Positions 9,235 to 17,523 of a stretch of 58,205 bases of DNA are shown one piece after another. A program made the translations under genes and the position numbers. Numbering within the stretch: the first letter of the stretch is position 1; each line of letters starts with the position of its first letter. The notes below the pieces were generated by a model. It saw nothing but the letters and a program-made list of their open reading frames with translations. It did no database searches and was not told the origin of the DNA. Source of the stretch: K189A clade bacterium (GTDB taxonomy: Bacteria > Pseudomonadota > Gammaproteobacteria > Pseudomonadales > Azotimanducaceae). The stretch covers positions 1-58,205 of the forward strand of contig QXZU01000141.1 of NCBI GenBank assembly GCA_009886205.1, written 5' to 3'.

Positions 9235-10830
9235 ATGTCTGATAATTTTTTGTCCTTTGTCGGTAAGGTCGGTCAAAGCAGCCCTGATAACAGTGCCGAA
9301 AAGTCGCCATTGGCAGCCACTAAGCCCACTCAAACTACTGATTTTAAAAGAATTTTTGCCAAAGAGTCTGTTTCTCCAAATGAGGGCGGCGTAGCGAAAG
9401 ATGCCGCGCTAGAGGAAACTAAAGTGGCGCAAATGGCGGCGGTAGACAACGTTCAGGACCCAATGTCCGACAGCACAATTGCTCCGCTTGGGCCGCCAAT
9501 TGCCCCTGACAACGGCAACCCGTTGCCAAAGTTGTCTATTTACACGCCTGGCTTACAGGTTGGTCGAGTCATCTTAACGACGTCTAGTCCAAAGGTGAAT
9601 GAAGATAGCCTCACGGCTTTTGCTCGCGCTCAAGGCATCAACGAGTCAGTGCTTAAGCAATCGCTTGCTTTGGGACCGCAAATGACCGCGCAACAAGGCG
9701 CAACTGGTCAAGTTCCGGGGCAAAGTGCTATTGGCGAATCTGTGGTGGCTATAGAGCCGAACACAGAGGCAGCTCCGTCAATTTTAAGTGGTCTGTTGAG
9801 TAAGAGCGCACTGGCACGTAATCCAGTGGAAGGCGTCGCTAACAAGGCATCGCCTGAGGCGTTAGCTGAAGTTGCAAGCCCGGCAGGGGTTGCAGACAGC
9901 ACGTTGTCAGCATTACGCGCGCAACAAGCCTTTGGTTTGGCAAAATCAGATGCTAAGGCTGGCGATACGCGACCGGGTGGCGGTGAGTTGGTAAACCCTT
10001 TGGCCACCACGATGATCGGTGCGCATGACTTGCGCGCTCAGCGCCAGCAAACAATCCGCGAAGGCGACTCGGCGCAGGCGAAGAAAGAGTTTACTGAAAA
10101 TGCTGTGGACGGTTTGGGCAAAGAGATAGAAGCCAAGATTTTATCCGAAAAATTATCTATCTCTGAATTGAGACAAGCTAGGCAAGCAATTGATTCAGCT
10201 ATGGAATTCGCTCGCTCGAACGTCCAGAATGGGGCAGAAAATTTGTCCGCTTCGGCTGCGGGTGAAAGCGCATTTGCTGCTACCTCAACGCTATCGGCGC
10301 CACCGGTGAGCGCACTTCAAGGCGCAACTACTTCCGTAGCGCCAGTGGCTACTAGTTTAGGCGCAGTATTGAGTGCCAATGATCCGAGTTTAATGCAGGC
10401 GCGTATGCAGCCCTATCAAGATTGGGCTGAAAAATTTGGCGAAGTGCTAGGGCAAAAATTGTCCTTGGCAGTGAAGCAAGGCACTTGGGCGGTAAAGTTA
10501 AATTTGAACCCCCACAGCTTAGGTGAGATTGCTATTTCACTGGAGGTTGGAGAGAAAGGAATTGAAGGCCAATTGTCGGCAAACGATAGCGCTGTTCGTC
10601 AATTAATGAGTGACGCACTGCCAAAGCTTCGCTCTTCGCTAGAGGAGCTTTTTGGCCAAAGCGGTAACGTAAATATTGAAGTGGGCGATGATGACGCGTC
10701 CAAGGGTAAACAGTCATCTGGGGACATGGTGGAAATAGCCATAGACCTTGAAGACGAAATTTTTAATGGCAACAAAGTTATGGCAGGCAGCGGTATTACC
10801 CTGCGAGATGGTTTTGATGTCTTGGTATAG
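9235..10830 (+). CDS. fliK: Flagellar hook-length control protein FliK
   Basis: Flg_hook-type C-terminus (LNLNPHSLGEIAISLEV...LRSSLEELF), long low-complexity N-terminus. Confidence 0.93.
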   Translation: MSDNFLSFVGKVGQSSPDNSAEKSPLAATKPTQTTDFKRIFAKESVSPNEGGVAKDAALEETKVAQMAAVDNVQDPMSDSTIAPLGPPIAPDNGNPLPKLSIYTPGLQVGRVILTTSSPKVNEDSLTAFARAQGINESVLKQSLALGPQMTAQQGATGQVPGQSAIGESVVAIEPNTEAAPSILSGLLSKSALARNPVEGVANKASPEALAEVASPAGVADSTLSALRAQQAFGLAKSDAKAGDTRPGGGELVNPLATTMIGAHDLRAQRQQTIREGDSAQAKKEFTENAVDGLGKEIEAKILSEKLSISELRQARQAIDSAMEFARSNVQNGAENLSASAAGESAFAATSTLSAPPVSALQGATTSVAPVATSLGAVLSANDPSLMQARMQPYQDWAEKFGEVLGQKLSLAVKQGTWAVKLNLNPHSLGEIAISLEVGEKGIEGQLSANDSAVRQLMSDALPKLRSSLEELFGQSGNVNIEVGDDDASKGKQSSGDMVEIAIDLEDEIFNGNKVMAGSGITLRDGFDVLV

Positions 10831-10869
10831 AACTTACAGGTGCACTGCGCCAATAGTTAGGAGATTAAA

Positions 10870-11445
10870 GTGGCTGAAGTAGAAGATGTTGAACCATCCG
10901 GTGGCAAAGGCGGCCTGATTAAAATTATTCTTGTTGTTCTTTTGGTGCTGATTGTGGCTATTGGGTCAGCGTTAGGTAGTTTGTTTTTCACTGGTTTTTT
11001 TGACGCGCCTGAGGAAGATGCGGCAGAAATGGCCATTGCCGAGTTAGAGGCTGAAATCGAAAATACTGAAGCGTTGCAGCAGCCTGAGAGAGTATCTAAG
11101 GAAACTGTAGAAGAAGAAAAATTCAAACCCGCGTATCATTCTTTTTCTGCGCCGTTTGTTGCAAACGTAATGAACTCGCGCAAGGTTTTGCAAATTTCCT
11201 TAGCCATCATGACCTACTATGATGAGCGCGTAATAGAGGCAATAACTACCCATGAGTTGGCAATCACTTCGTCAATTCTGGACCGGTTACGTATGATTAC
11301 TGAGGATGAAATCAAAGAGCCTGATTTTCGTCGTGAGCTTGCCGAAGATTTAACGTTGGTGATTAACGAGGTTCTGGAGAAGTTTGAAGAGTTTAAATTT
11401 GCTGGCGTAGAAGAGGTTTATTTCACTGGATTTGTGGTTCAGTAA
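10870..11445 (+). CDS. fliL: Flagellar basal body-associated protein FliL
   Basis: Single N-terminal TM, FliL fold region; synteny. GTG start. Confidence 0.92.
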   Translation: MAEVEDVEPSGGKGGLIKIILVVLLVLIVAIGSALGSLFFTGFFDAPEEDAAEMAIAELEAEIENTEALQQPERVSKETVEEEKFKPAYHSFSAPFVANVMNSRKVLQISLAIMTYYDERVIEAITTHELAITSSILDRLRMITEDEIKEPDFRRELAEDLTLVINEVLEKFEEFKFAGVEEVYFTGFVVQ

Positions 11446-11492
11446 GACGCTAGCCCTTAGTTTTAACGCGGCGTAATCATTACATTGCGCCC

Positions 11493-11527
11493 GGTCTTGA
11501 AAAGGCCCCAAAAGGCTTTTTAAGACT
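11493..11527 (+). other. Strong intercistronic hairpin between fliL and fliM
   Basis: GTCTTGAAAAG...CTTTTTAAGAC pairs fully in RNA with one G-U, plus inner CC/GG pairs; no 3' U tract. Confidence 0.6.
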
Positions 11528-11561
11528 TAAAAAAGATTTAGAAAAAATTCAGAAGAAAAAT

Positions 11562-12569
11562 ATGGCTGATGACAATAGTAGGTTGCTGTCCGACGAGGAA
11601 TTGCTCGCCATCGAAGAAATGGTCGCTTCGGGCGACTTAGATGGTGAAGGGTTTAACGTGGGTGTTGCCGCCAACCGCTATGATCTGACATTACAGGACA
11701 CCAGTGTTGGCGTTAACGTAACGGCTATCGAACAGATCAATGATCGGTTTCACCGCTTTTTGCGTGCCGGCCTGCTAGAGGATTTGCGTTATAACCCTAG
11801 GCTCAAAGCGGGTCGCATAGACATTATTAAATACAGTGAATACGTGCAAAGCACGGAACCGCCGATTTCTGTGAATGTATTGAAGATCGACCCATTACGT
11901 GGCGAGTGTTTATGCCTGATACATCCCCAGGTTGTATTCAGTTGTCTAGACAACTGGTTTGGCGGCAACGCACGGACGCTGACTTCCGTACCAGCAGGCC
12001 GCATCTTTACGCCCACAGAAAACGCTGTGATCGAAAAAATACGTAACGCAGTTTTTGAGTCATTGACGGAAGCTTGGGCGCCCTTTCTCAAGATTGAATG
12101 TGAAATGGCTTCCGCGGAAATCAGCGCGGTGTTTGCCAATATTGCAGCAGACGACGATATGGTCATTCTTAATCGCTTTGAAACCGACATCATGGGTGAT
12201 GAGGGTGATAAAGGTTTTGTCGATATTGTCTATCCCTATGCCAGCTTGAAATTGGTTCGAGATGTATTGCGTGCTCGAGTGGAAACCAGCGCAGGTAATG
12301 CTCAAGCAGACAGCGATTGGACTAAGTCGTTAAGTGCAAGTATTGACGAAGTGGAAGCAAAGGTTGTGGTGAAAGCTGCAGAATTTTCTATTTCCATTGA
12401 CCAATTATCAAATCTCAAAGAAGGCGATTGGTTGCCGTTTAGAGCGCCAGATCACGCCGAAGTGTCTGTAAATGGGTTCCCCATTTTTACCGCAGATGTT
12501 GGAAGTCGCGGTAACCAAGTTGCAGTTCAAATTGTCAGCAGCGTTTTGCCAAAGGAAAATCATGAGTGA
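11562..12569 (+). CDS. fliM: Flagellar motor switch protein FliM
   Basis: N-terminal LLSDEELLAIEEM (CheY-binding-like), SpoA C-terminus. Confidence 0.97.
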   Translation: MADDNSRLLSDEELLAIEEMVASGDLDGEGFNVGVAANRYDLTLQDTSVGVNVTAIEQINDRFHRFLRAGLLEDLRYNPRLKAGRIDIIKYSEYVQSTEPPISVNVLKIDPLRGECLCLIHPQVVFSCLDNWFGGNARTLTSVPAGRIFTPTENAVIEKIRNAVFESLTEAWAPFLKIECEMASAEISAVFANIAADDDMVILNRFETDIMGDEGDKGFVDIVYPYASLKLVRDVLRARVETSAGNAQADSDWTKSLSASIDEVEAKVVVKAAEFSISIDQLSNLKEGDWLPFRAPDHAEVSVNGFPIFTADVGSRGNQVAVQIVSSVLPKENHE

Positions 12570-12870
12570 AAATGAAGAAAATATAGAGTCCCCAGAAGCT
12601 GAGGGAGAAGGGAATATTGACCAAGAAGTCATTCGCGCGATACCAATTTCAATGACAGTTGAAGTAGGCAGCACCAGTTTAAAGCTGCGCGATTTGCTGC
12701 GGCTTTCTCAAGGCAGTGTCCTTGAACTAGACCGCTCGGTAGGTGAGTTAATGGATGTGAAGATCAACAACACCGTTATTGCAAAAGGCGAAGTAGTTAC
12801 CGTAGGCGATAAGCTTGGCATCAGTGTCGTTGAAATTGTAGCGCCCCTAGAAAGAGTTAAGCCGGTCTAA
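12562..12870 (+). CDS. fliN: Flagellar motor switch protein FliN
   Basis: SpoA domain (IPISMTVEVGSTSLKLRDLLRLSQGSVLELDR); start at MSENEEN. Confidence 0.97.
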   Translation: MSENEENIESPEAEGEGNIDQEVIRAIPISMTVEVGSTSLKLRDLLRLSQGSVLELDRSVGELMDVKINNTVIAKGEVVTVGDKLGISVVEIVAPLERVKPV

Positions 12871-12874
12871 TTCA

Positions 12875-13237
12875 ATGGAAGTGACACCGCTGGTTTCAGC
12901 CTTTCTTAGCTTCCTGTTTGTTATTGGTCTGTTGCTTTTGACCCTTTGGTTTATCAGGTCCAAAGGCATAGGTGTGACGCCGAGAACCGGGGGCGACCTG
13001 TATGTGGTGCAAACTCTGCGAATGGGTGCAAAACATCATTTGAGCGTTGTGAAATATGGCGACCGCACATTATTGTTAGGCATTAGCGGGCAACAAATAT
13101 CTCTTTTAGACAACCAAGTCACCGCCGAGATGACCACGGAGGATGCTAACCAAGACACTCTGAGCCCTTCTGCTGGCAGTCAGGCGCCAGCGTCGTTTGC
13201 CGCGCATCTGAAGAACCTGTTACCTAAAGGCCAGTAG
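12875..13237 (+). CDS. fliO: Flagellar biosynthetic protein FliO
   Basis: Single TM, 120 aa, position after fliN. Confidence 0.9.
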   Translation: MEVTPLVSAFLSFLFVIGLLLLTLWFIRSKGIGVTPRTGGDLYVVQTLRMGAKHHLSVVKYGDRTLLLGISGQQISLLDNQVTAEMTTEDANQDTLSPSAGSQAPASFAAHLKNLLPKGQ

Positions 13238-13258
13238 GCCTAGTAGGTCTACTAGGCC
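13237..13258. repeat. Perfect inverted repeat GGCCTAGTAG-GT-CTACTAGGCC at the fliO stop
   Basis: 10-bp arms read directly; no following T tract. Confidence 0.85.
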
Positions 13259-13429
13259 AGAATGGTCAGGCTGATGGCGTTAGGTTCTTCCAGCCTCTTG
13301 TGTCCCTCGATCTTCTGGGCCCGCTGGTCTTGTGCCCCTGCCGCTTGCGGTTCATAGTAGCGGCACTCGCAAGGGTAAATTCAAGAAGAACGACCTCAAT
13401 AAAAATAACAACAAAAGAGCCCTAACCTC

Positions 13430-14155
13430 GTGAATAAAACTACCGATCACAGCGACGAAAAAGCCTACCGAAGAATGCTTTTTGAACTTGGTTCTCTGGT
13501 TAATGGTAACAGGGCCAGAAGCCATGCTCACCGAAGCCAAATCATTGATAACGTCACCAATGGCCTGAGTAGCCTGCTCACTGCTTTTAGCCGAAATCGC
13601 AATTTGATGAGCGAATCAACGACCAATATCTACCGATCGCGCAGGGTTTTTTTGGAGAGCAATGCTGATTACCAGGCGCTGAACGCACAGCAGCGGCAGC
13701 GGGTGATGGACGAGATTGAGTATCAGTGCCTCAAGCAGCGCTCTGACAGCAATCGAGAAATAATGACGTTGAACGTTGCGTTGACGCGCTTCAATCAAGA
13801 ATTCATTCAACTGTTGGAAGCAGTGAAGGAAACAAACGCAGCGAAACTCTATTTCAATGATGTTCAGCATGAGCACAACGCCGAAATATTAGAGAAAGGT
13901 TTGGCCGCTGTGGGTCTCACCGAAGACACTGATGAATTTGGTAATCTAATTGCGCAGCTCACAGAGCAAGTAAGCGCCAATACTGAACTTCTGGAAGAGG
14001 GGTTCGAAGCATCTAACCAGAATGGGCAGAGATTCAGCGAAATTCGTGAATCCCTAGAGGCAGAATTAGCAGCCATCGACGAGTGTTGGGATAGAATCGA
14101 AGCTCAGCAAGCGTTGGCCGCTGAATTGACCGCTCAAACGTCAGCCTCTCAATAA
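13430..14155 (+). CDS. Uncharacterised coiled-coil protein, 241 aa
   Basis: Long ORF with GTG start, strongly helical/charged; no recognised family. Confidence 0.7.
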   Translation: MNKTTDHSDEKAYRRMLFELGSLVNGNRARSHAHRSQIIDNVTNGLSSLLTAFSRNRNLMSESTTNIYRSRRVFLESNADYQALNAQQRQRVMDEIEYQCLKQRSDSNREIMTLNVALTRFNQEFIQLLEAVKETNAAKLYFNDVQHEHNAEILEKGLAAVGLTEDTDEFGNLIAQLTEQVSANTELLEEGFEASNQNGQRFSEIRESLEAELAAIDECWDRIEAQQALAAELTAQTSASQ

Positions 14156-14252
14156 ACGAGAGACTGTCTTTGTTGGCACTGAAGTACTTGGTCAAATCTA
14201 GCCACCATTAGAGTGGTGAGAAAGCTACTCTAAGTGTGCTGTGGTCGAGGAG

Positions 14253-15299
14253 TTAGGGCTGTAGACCTTTTTCCTCCATGAGCACTTCCACAGCGCCCAG
14301 TAGTTCGGAATTCAGTGCTGTGCCAAGCCACAGGGGCAGGCTGTTGCGTAGTTTAAGTAGCTGTAATTCCGTGCAATTTACCCCGGTTTTTCCCAGCCAG
14401 CCGCGAAACTTCTCCCCGCGTTCGTCAGGATTGTGTGTACCCAAAAGGAGCGACCTTACGCCTGCGGTTGAACAAGGGTGTTCAGGTTTGGCCTGGGCTA
14501 GGTCATCGTTCTGCTGACCCGTATCTGTTATATCGAGTGTCTGGTTGCTAAAAGTATTTGTTGATGCGGGCACTGTTGCTTGATTGTCTCCAAGGCCATT
14601 TAGCGGCTGCGATTCTTCGGCATTGTCCAGCACCGCTTGCAGCGATGGGGTTTCCTCCGCTAGTGCGCGCTCCGTGTCGACCGCCTCATTTGCTGATGGT
14701 TCAGCTATTTGTTCCGTGATTTGTTCAGATGGGGTGCCCTCTTCGGCAAGAATGTCGCGCTGTTTAAATACGGCCTCAGCATAATCTGCTGCTTGTTGTG
14801 GAAGGGTCCCTGTATTGGTAACTGCGTTGGCAATTGTGGTGGGTCCAACATGATAACTGGCTAAAGCTTGAACGAGCGGGTCGTTATTTTCGATGTCTGC
14901 ATTTTCGTCTATCAACTCCTTAAGATAACTCACCCCTGCATCTATATTTATGCAGGGATCAAATAACAGCTCGCGCTGAGTAATACCCAAATGCTCTGCG
15001 GTGAGCGGCCATTTTATCTGCATCACACCGACGGCATCTGAACTAGAAACGGCATCGGGGTTGAGGCTGCTTTCTACAATCGCAACCGCAATGGCCAGCT
15101 CAACATCTACACCGTAGCGGTCTGCGGAGCGCATAAAGCAGGCTATGTAGGGAATATCACTCAGGCGCTCTGCGGTTTCCCCGCCCAAATTTTCTGCTTC
15201 GGCCCAAGCTGGGTTAAATACCGGCACGGTTAAGCAAGCCAGTATTGCCAGCTGCATGTGTCTCATGAATGTGGGTGCGCGCAGTAGTGTTTGAATCAC
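14253..15299 (-). CDS. SLT-type lytic transglycosylase with extended C-terminal region
   Basis: IVESSLNPDAVSSSDAVGVMQIKWP, DPCINIDAGVSYL and ALASYHVGP motifs; N-terminal signal-like segment. Confidence 0.85.
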   Translation of the reverse strand: MIQTLLRAPTFMRHMQLAILACLTVPVFNPAWAEAENLGGETAERLSDIPYIACFMRSADRYGVDVELAIAVAIVESSLNPDAVSSSDAVGVMQIKWPLTAEHLGITQRELLFDPCINIDAGVSYLKELIDENADIENNDPLVQALASYHVGPTTIANAVTNTGTLPQQAADYAEAVFKQRDILAEEGTPSEQITEQIAEPSANEAVDTERALAEETPSLQAVLDNAEESQPLNGLGDNQATVPASTNTFSNQTLDITDTGQQNDDLAQAKPEHPCSTAGVRSLLLGTHNPDERGEKFRGWLGKTGVNCTELQLLKLRNSLPLWLGTALNSELLGAVEVLMEEKGLQP

Positions 15300-15496
15300 G
15301 TTGAGATATTCCTAAGTTCATCTAGAGCGTCTGCTGTAGTTTTTCGTGTGGCGTTACGCGCTGGTCGCCAAGAGGACCATTTTGTCCACTTATTGCCGCC
15401 GCTTGGTTCTAGATAGTTATGCAAAAACAGTGCCGCAGCAAAGTCTGTCGAAAAACCGACCAATGTAGTTGGAAAAACGTCACTTTCTCTGTGCAT
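15296..15496 (-). CDS. Small ORF (66 aa) overlapping the transglycosylase start by GTGA
   Basis: ATG ORF whose TGA stop overlaps the GTG start of the SLT gene; no recognised family. Confidence 0.35.
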   Translation of the reverse strand: MHRESDVFPTTLVGFSTDFAAALFLHNYLEPSGGNKWTKWSSWRPARNATRKTTADALDELRNIST

Positions 15497-15541
15497 CTCG
15501 CCCCGACAATTCTAACCCATTGATTTTAAACAATATTATTG

Positions 15542-15558
15542 TTGGCATCGACTTTGCA
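15542..15558 (+). promoter_or_regulatory. Sigma54 promoter for fliPQR-flhB
   Basis: TTGGCATCGACTTTGCA: TGGCAY...TTGCA with GG-N10-GC spacing. Confidence 0.85.
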
Positions 15559-15581
15559 TCTTACATCCTCGTAAGACCGCA

Positions 15582-15633
15582 TGGCAAGAAATTGCCACCG
15601 TTCATATTTCTGGCAAAGCCTTGCAGGCTTTTT
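15582..15633 (+). other. Structured leader of fliP: TGGCAA-GAAA-TTGCCA hairpin, alternative TTGCCA/TGGCAA pairing, then AAAGCCT-tgc-AGGCTTT hairpin with short T run
   Basis: Inverted repeats read directly; lies between the sigma54 promoter and fliP. Confidence 0.6.
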
Positions 15634-15658
15634 ACCGAACGCAGCGGAAAGGGTCGAA

Positions 15659-16468
15659 ATGAAAATGAAGGATCAAATGTTAGCACTGAACGAAAACATA
15701 GGCGAAACCTGTAAAGCAAAGGTCAAAGGACCTTTAGCTGTCTTGGTATTTGCCTGTTTAGCATTGGCATTGCCGAGTTTGGGTTATGCCGAAGGGATCC
15801 CAGCCCTGAAAATTCTAGAAGCTAACGAGGGCGGCACTGAGTACAGCCTGTCGCTACAACTGCTTATTGTTATGACGCTCTTGGGTTTCTTGCCCTCGAT
15901 CCTCATTTTGATGACCTCTTTTACCCGAATAATTATCGTGCTTTCACTTTTGCGCCAAGCTATGGGCACGGCGCAAACCCCACCCAACCAAGTGTTGGTG
16001 GGTATCGCAATGTTTTTGACCCTTTTCATTATGAATCCGGTTTTAGAATCGATATACACCAACGCACTTGAGCCTGTGCAAAATGAGGAGATCACCTTCC
16101 AAGAAGGTTTGGATCGTGCACGAATTCCGCTGCAAGAATTCATGCTCAATCAGACCCGTGAAAAAGATCTGATGATGTTTATGGAAATGTCTAAGTCGCC
16201 TGCGGTAGAAAATGCTGACGACATTCCTTTGAGCGCCCTAGTACCGGCATTCATTACCTCGGAATTAAAAACGGCTTTCACCATAGGCTTTTTGATCTAT
16301 ATCCCCTTCATCATCATTGACCTGGTTGTTGCCAGTGTCTTGATGTCCATGGGTATGATGATGCTCTCGCCAATGATGATCTCCATGCCGTTCAAGCTCC
16401 TTCTTTTTGTACTCGTCGACGGCTGGGGTTTAGTCACCAGCTCTCTTGTCGCTACATTTGTAACCTGA
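15659..16468 (+). CDS. fliP: Flagellar export gate protein FliP
   Basis: LMTSFTRIIIVLSLLRQAMGTAQTPPNQVLVG and PFKLLLFVLVDGWGLV; start chosen for the upstream GGAAAGGG Shine-Dalgarno. Confidence 0.97.
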   Translation: MKMKDQMLALNENIGETCKAKVKGPLAVLVFACLALALPSLGYAEGIPALKILEANEGGTEYSLSLQLLIVMTLLGFLPSILILMTSFTRIIIVLSLLRQAMGTAQTPPNQVLVGIAMFLTLFIMNPVLESIYTNALEPVQNEEITFQEGLDRARIPLQEFMLNQTREKDLMMFMEMSKSPAVENADDIPLSALVPAFITSELKTAFTIGFLIYIPFIIIDLVVASVLMSMGMMMLSPMMISMPFKLLLFVLVDGWGLVTSSLVATFVT

Positions 16469-16476
16469 GGTAAGAC

Positions 16477-16746
16477 ATGGATACATCACTAGTAATGGAT
16501 ATAGCGGTGGAGTCATTACGGGTAACCGTATTGGTTGCAGCGCCTATTTTGGCCGCGGCCCTCATGTCCGGTCTACTCGTTGGTATTTTGCAAGCGGCGA
16601 CCTCTATCCAAGAAATGACGCTGAGTTTTATTCCCAAATTGGTGGTCATGACGTTGGCAATTATTTTGTTTGGTGAATGGCAAATTGCTGTTCTAGCAGA
16701 CTACTTTGAAACGATATTTGAACGCGTAAGAACGATTACGTTGTAG
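16477..16746 (+). CDS. fliQ: Flagellar export gate protein FliQ
   Basis: 89 aa, two TM, LQAATSIQEMTLSFIPK. Confidence 0.96.
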   Translation: MDTSLVMDIAVESLRVTVLVAAPILAAALMSGLLVGILQAATSIQEMTLSFIPKLVVMTLAIILFGEWQIAVLADYFETIFERVRTITL

Positions 16747-16752
16747 CCGCAA

Positions 16753-17523
16753 ATGAATATCATGCTTCCAGAAATCGTCAACCTACTGCAAAACTTCATG
16801 TGGCCATTTGTCCGCGTGTCTGTAGTAATGATTGCTGCGCCATTATTTGGCCTAGAAGCGATTAACCTTCGTATACGCATAGCCATCGGCTTTGTACTCA
16901 CATGGATGATCTTCCCTCTTGTAGAAGTACCAGCAATTGATCCGCTGAGCATTTTTGCTGTGCAACTCATGATCAACGAGATCCTCGTTGGCATATTGAT
17001 GGGACTCACTCTACAGATTGTGGTGGCCGCTATTGTAACCAGCGGCCAAGTGGTCTCCTCTAGTATGGGTTTGGGTATGGCGAATATGGTAGACCCCAAC
17101 TTAGGTAACGTGCCCACACTGTCGCAGTTTTTTTTAGTGATCAGCATGTTGCTGTTTTTGGGGCTAGGAGGTCACCTAGTCATTATCAGTATCCTCGTAC
17201 AAAGCTTCACGTCGTTGCCAATTGGTGAAGGCTTGGCAAACACCAATGCCGTTCAGGGTTTTTTGGTTTGGTCGTCCACAATTTTCATTGGCGCGCTGAC
17301 TTTGGTGCTACCCATTGTTTTAGGCCTGCTGATGGTTAACGTTTGTCTTGGTGTAATCTCAAGAGCCTCGCCCAGTTTGAACGTGTTTGCTGTGGGTTTC
17401 CCCGCTTTGATACCTCTTGGTTTTGGCATGGTGATTATCACCATGGGATTTATTACTTCTAGAATGGAAAGCCTCTGGTTTGCTGGCTTTCAGGTTCTTA
17501 ACGAAAACTTGTTGGGATTGTAA
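16753..17523 (+). CDS. fliR: Flagellar export gate protein FliR
   Basis: Polytopic 256 aa, synteny with fliQ/flhB. Confidence 0.96.
   Translation: MNIMLPEIVNLLQNFMWPFVRVSVVMIAAPLFGLEAINLRIRIAIGFVLTWMIFPLVEVPAIDPLSIFAVQLMINEILVGILMGLTLQIVVAAIVTSGQVVSSSMGLGMANMVDPNLGNVPTLSQFFLVISMLLFLGLGGHLVIISILVQSFTSLPIGEGLANTNAVQGFLVWSSTIFIGALTLVLPIVLGLLMVNVCLGVISRASPSLNVFAVGFPALIPLGFGMVIITMGFITSRMESLWFAGFQVLNENLLGL

Noticed and set aside
15581-15658. Extended N-terminus of FliP (MARNCHRSYFWQ...)
   Set aside because: No good Shine-Dalgarno before 15581, while 15659 has GGAAAGGG. The extension would bury the signal peptide, and the region is better explained as a structured leader.
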